DNA of 7,653 nucleotides from positions 1-7,653 of the forward strand of contig DATHVI010000134.1 in NCBI GenBank assembly GCA_035461385.1, given 5' to 3'. The stretch comes from DATHVI01 sp035461385 (GTDB lineage Bacteria; Actinomycetota; Thermoleophilia; Solirubrobacterales; 70-9). Position numbers and translations under genes: made by a program. How positions within the stretch are numbered: the first letter of the stretch is position 1; each line of letters begins with the position of its first letter. Below the pieces are notes generated by a model, which did not search any database, was not told the DNA's origin, and saw only the letters and a program-made list of their open reading frames with translations. Below are positions 6,622 through 7,653 of the stretch, piece by piece.

Positions 6622-7455
6622 GTGACAGCGCAGGCTGAGCGGCCGCCTCGCGGCAGGCCGTCGCTGGTCGACCGGGCGGAGGAGACGCTCCGCGACTGGC
6701 TCGGGGCTGGCCGCTACCGCCCGGGGGATCGGCTTCCACCCGAGCAGGAGCTCTCGGGCCAGCTCGGGATCTCGCGCGGGACGCTGCGAGGAGCGCTACA
6801 GCGACTCGAGGCGAGCGGGGAGATCATTCGCCGGCAGGGGAGCGGGACGTTCGTCGGCCACCTTGCCCCGCATGCCCTCGAGGAGGGGTTGGAAGCGCTG
6901 GTGCCCTACAGCGACCTCGCCGAGCGCCAGGGCGTGGACCTGAAGCTCAAGGAGCTGACGATCGAGGAGCGGCCACTCGAGTCCGAGCTCGCCGAGCTGT
7001 TCGGGGCCGATCCGGGTCAGCGCGCGGTCACCTTCGAGCGAGTCCTGCTCCTTGACGGTGTCCCCGGCGCACACATGGTCGACGTCGTCCGTCCGGGCGT
7101 CGCGCTCCCGGCACAAGCCAGGCTTCGGTCGGCGCTTAGGGGCGGAAAGATGGTCCTCGACGTGCTCCTCGCGCAGGGGATCGTCGTCTCATTCGCACGC
7201 GCCCACATCAAGCCGGCGCTGATCCGGGGCAGCGAGCGAATCGGGAAGGCGCTCCAGGTGAGCGGGACCACCGCGGCGCTCGAGCTCCGCTACGAGATGT
7301 GCACCGGCGTCGGCGAGATCGTGCAGTACTCGGTCGACACCTTCCTCCCCGGCGGACTCGACCTCCACATCATGCGCGCCCTCGACGAGCGGCCCCCGGT
7401 GCCGGCCATCGACCGCACCGTCATCCCCGTGGCGGATGGCGCCGGCGACGTTTAG
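6622..7455 (+). CDS. GntR-family regulator, HutC type with UTRA domain
   Basis: This 277-residue protein is a transcription factor with an N-terminal winged helix-turn-helix (about 18-78: the YRPGDRLPPEQELSGQLGIS stretch from 32, recognition helix about 51-63 with SRGTLRGALQRLE, and wing RRQGSGTFV at 70-78). A C-terminal UTRA ligand-binding domain follows (about 95-265), with the typical pattern of an ERPL segment, a FERVLLLDG strand and a closing LRYEM...VQYSVDTFLPGG stretch. Such proteins bind operators as dimers and release or rebind them on sensing a small metabolite. The ligand cannot be read from the sequence; an N-methyl amine or one-carbon metabolite is a guess from neighbours. GTG at 6622 is supported by GAGGGGAAG just upstream. 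Likely targets are the inverted repeats before fhs and before its own gene. Confidence 0.88.
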   Translation: MTAQAERPPRGRPSLVDRAEETLRDWLGAGRYRPGDRLPPEQELSGQLGISRGTLRGALQRLEASGEIIRRQGSGTFVGHLAPHALEEGLEALVPYSDLAERQGVDLKLKELTIEERPLESELAELFGADPGQRAVTFERVLLLDGVPGAHMVDVVRPGVALPAQARLRSALRGGKMVLDVLLAQGIVVSFARAHIKPALIRGSERIGKALQVSGTTAALELRYEMCTGVGEIVQYSVDTFLPGGLDLHIMRALDERPPVPAIDRTVIPVADGAGDV

Positions 7456-7510
7456 CGATCCGCAAAGCGGACAGTCGGCTGGTGGACACGATTCTGGAGG
7501 AGGATTCGCG
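7456..7510 (+). promoter_or_regulatory. Short gap with hairpin and strong RBS before the SOD-like gene
   Basis: The 55 bases hold a perfect hairpin TCCGC-AAA-GCGGA (7459-7471) four bases after the GntR stop, without a T-run, so at most a weak or attenuating element. GGAGGAGGA (7496-7504) is a strong Shine-Dalgarno six bases before the ATG at 7511. Confidence 0.5.
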
Positions 7511-7653
7511 ATGCCCTGGGATGAGCTCAAGCCCCGCAAGTTCCCCGCCTTCGACAACGAGCTCGACGGGATCTCCAAGCAGACGATGGAGGACCACTAC
7601 AAGCTCTACGAGGGATACGCGAAGAAGGCCAACGAGTGCCGGCGGATCCTGAA
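7511..7653 (+). CDS. Superoxide dismutase-like protein (3' partial)
   Basis: A frame opens with ATG at 7511 after an excellent Shine-Dalgarno (GGAGGAGGA, six bases away) and is still open at the window end, giving 47 residues plus two bases. The segment LDGISKQTMEDHYKLYEGY (18-36) followed by KKAN resembles the first helix of Fe/Mn superoxide dismutases, where ISxxTMExHH precedes the metal site; H29 would be the first metal ligand. The spacing from that histidine to the following tyrosine (Y36) is seven residues rather than the eight of classical SODs, and the usual second HH pair is absent, so it belongs to a divergent branch or is only SOD-like. The other metal ligands lie beyond the window. 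It could be co-transcribed with the regulator or with genes further on. Codon use matches its neighbours. Confidence 0.5.
   Translation, partial: MPWDELKPRKFPAFDNELDGISKQTMEDHYKLYEGYAKKANECRRIL

Noticed and set aside
7299..7652. Plus-strand frame running from the end of the GntR gene to the window end
   Set aside because: It overlaps the UTRA domain and the SOD-like gene out of frame, and its translation is Arg/Pro/Ser-rich with no motif. The frame starting at 7511 has the strong ribosome binding site and family resemblance.

Overview
The window is a very GC-rich, densely packed, single-direction gene cluster. Codon third positions are almost all G or C, several genes start with GTG, and neighbouring genes overlap. 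This suggests a high-GC actinobacterium, possibly of the Thermoleophilia or Rubrobacter type. That placement is an inference from style only, because no taxonomic marker gene is present.

Layout. Positions 1-4029 hold three overlapping genes for a heteromeric, flavin-dependent, sarcosine-oxidase-type amine demethylase: the alpha subunit (5' end outside the window), a gamma-like subunit and the beta subunit, in the order A-G-B. A 78-base gap with an inverted repeat follows. Next come formate-tetrahydrofolate ligase (fhs, 4108-5787) and a cyclodeaminase/methenyl-THF cyclohydrolase-family protein (fchA-like, 5824-6474). A 147-base gap with several palindromes and a possible promoter precedes a GntR/HutC-type regulator with a UTRA ligand domain (6622-7455). 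The window ends inside a gene whose N-terminus resembles an Fe/Mn superoxide dismutase (7511 onward).

How the genes fit together. In known enzymes of this type, a methylated amine such as sarcosine is oxidised at the beta-subunit flavin, and the released one-carbon unit is captured on tetrahydrofolate by the GcvT-type domain of alpha as 5,10-methylene-THF. FchA-like and Fhs would carry that carbon through methenyl-THF and 10-formyl-THF, either to formate with ATP gain or back into biosynthesis. The methylene-THF dehydrogenase step is not encoded here. The GntR/UTRA protein is the likely local regulator, and a superoxide-dismutase-like protein would suit an oxidase locus.

Most notable point: the alpha subunit keeps an intact four-cysteine BFD-type [2Fe-2S] motif fused to the folate domain. 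Canonical heterotetrameric sarcosine oxidases, as I recall them, have lost these cysteines. The enzyme may therefore be a variant with a different electron route or substrate. No mobile element, CRISPR array, tRNA or rRNA was seen.
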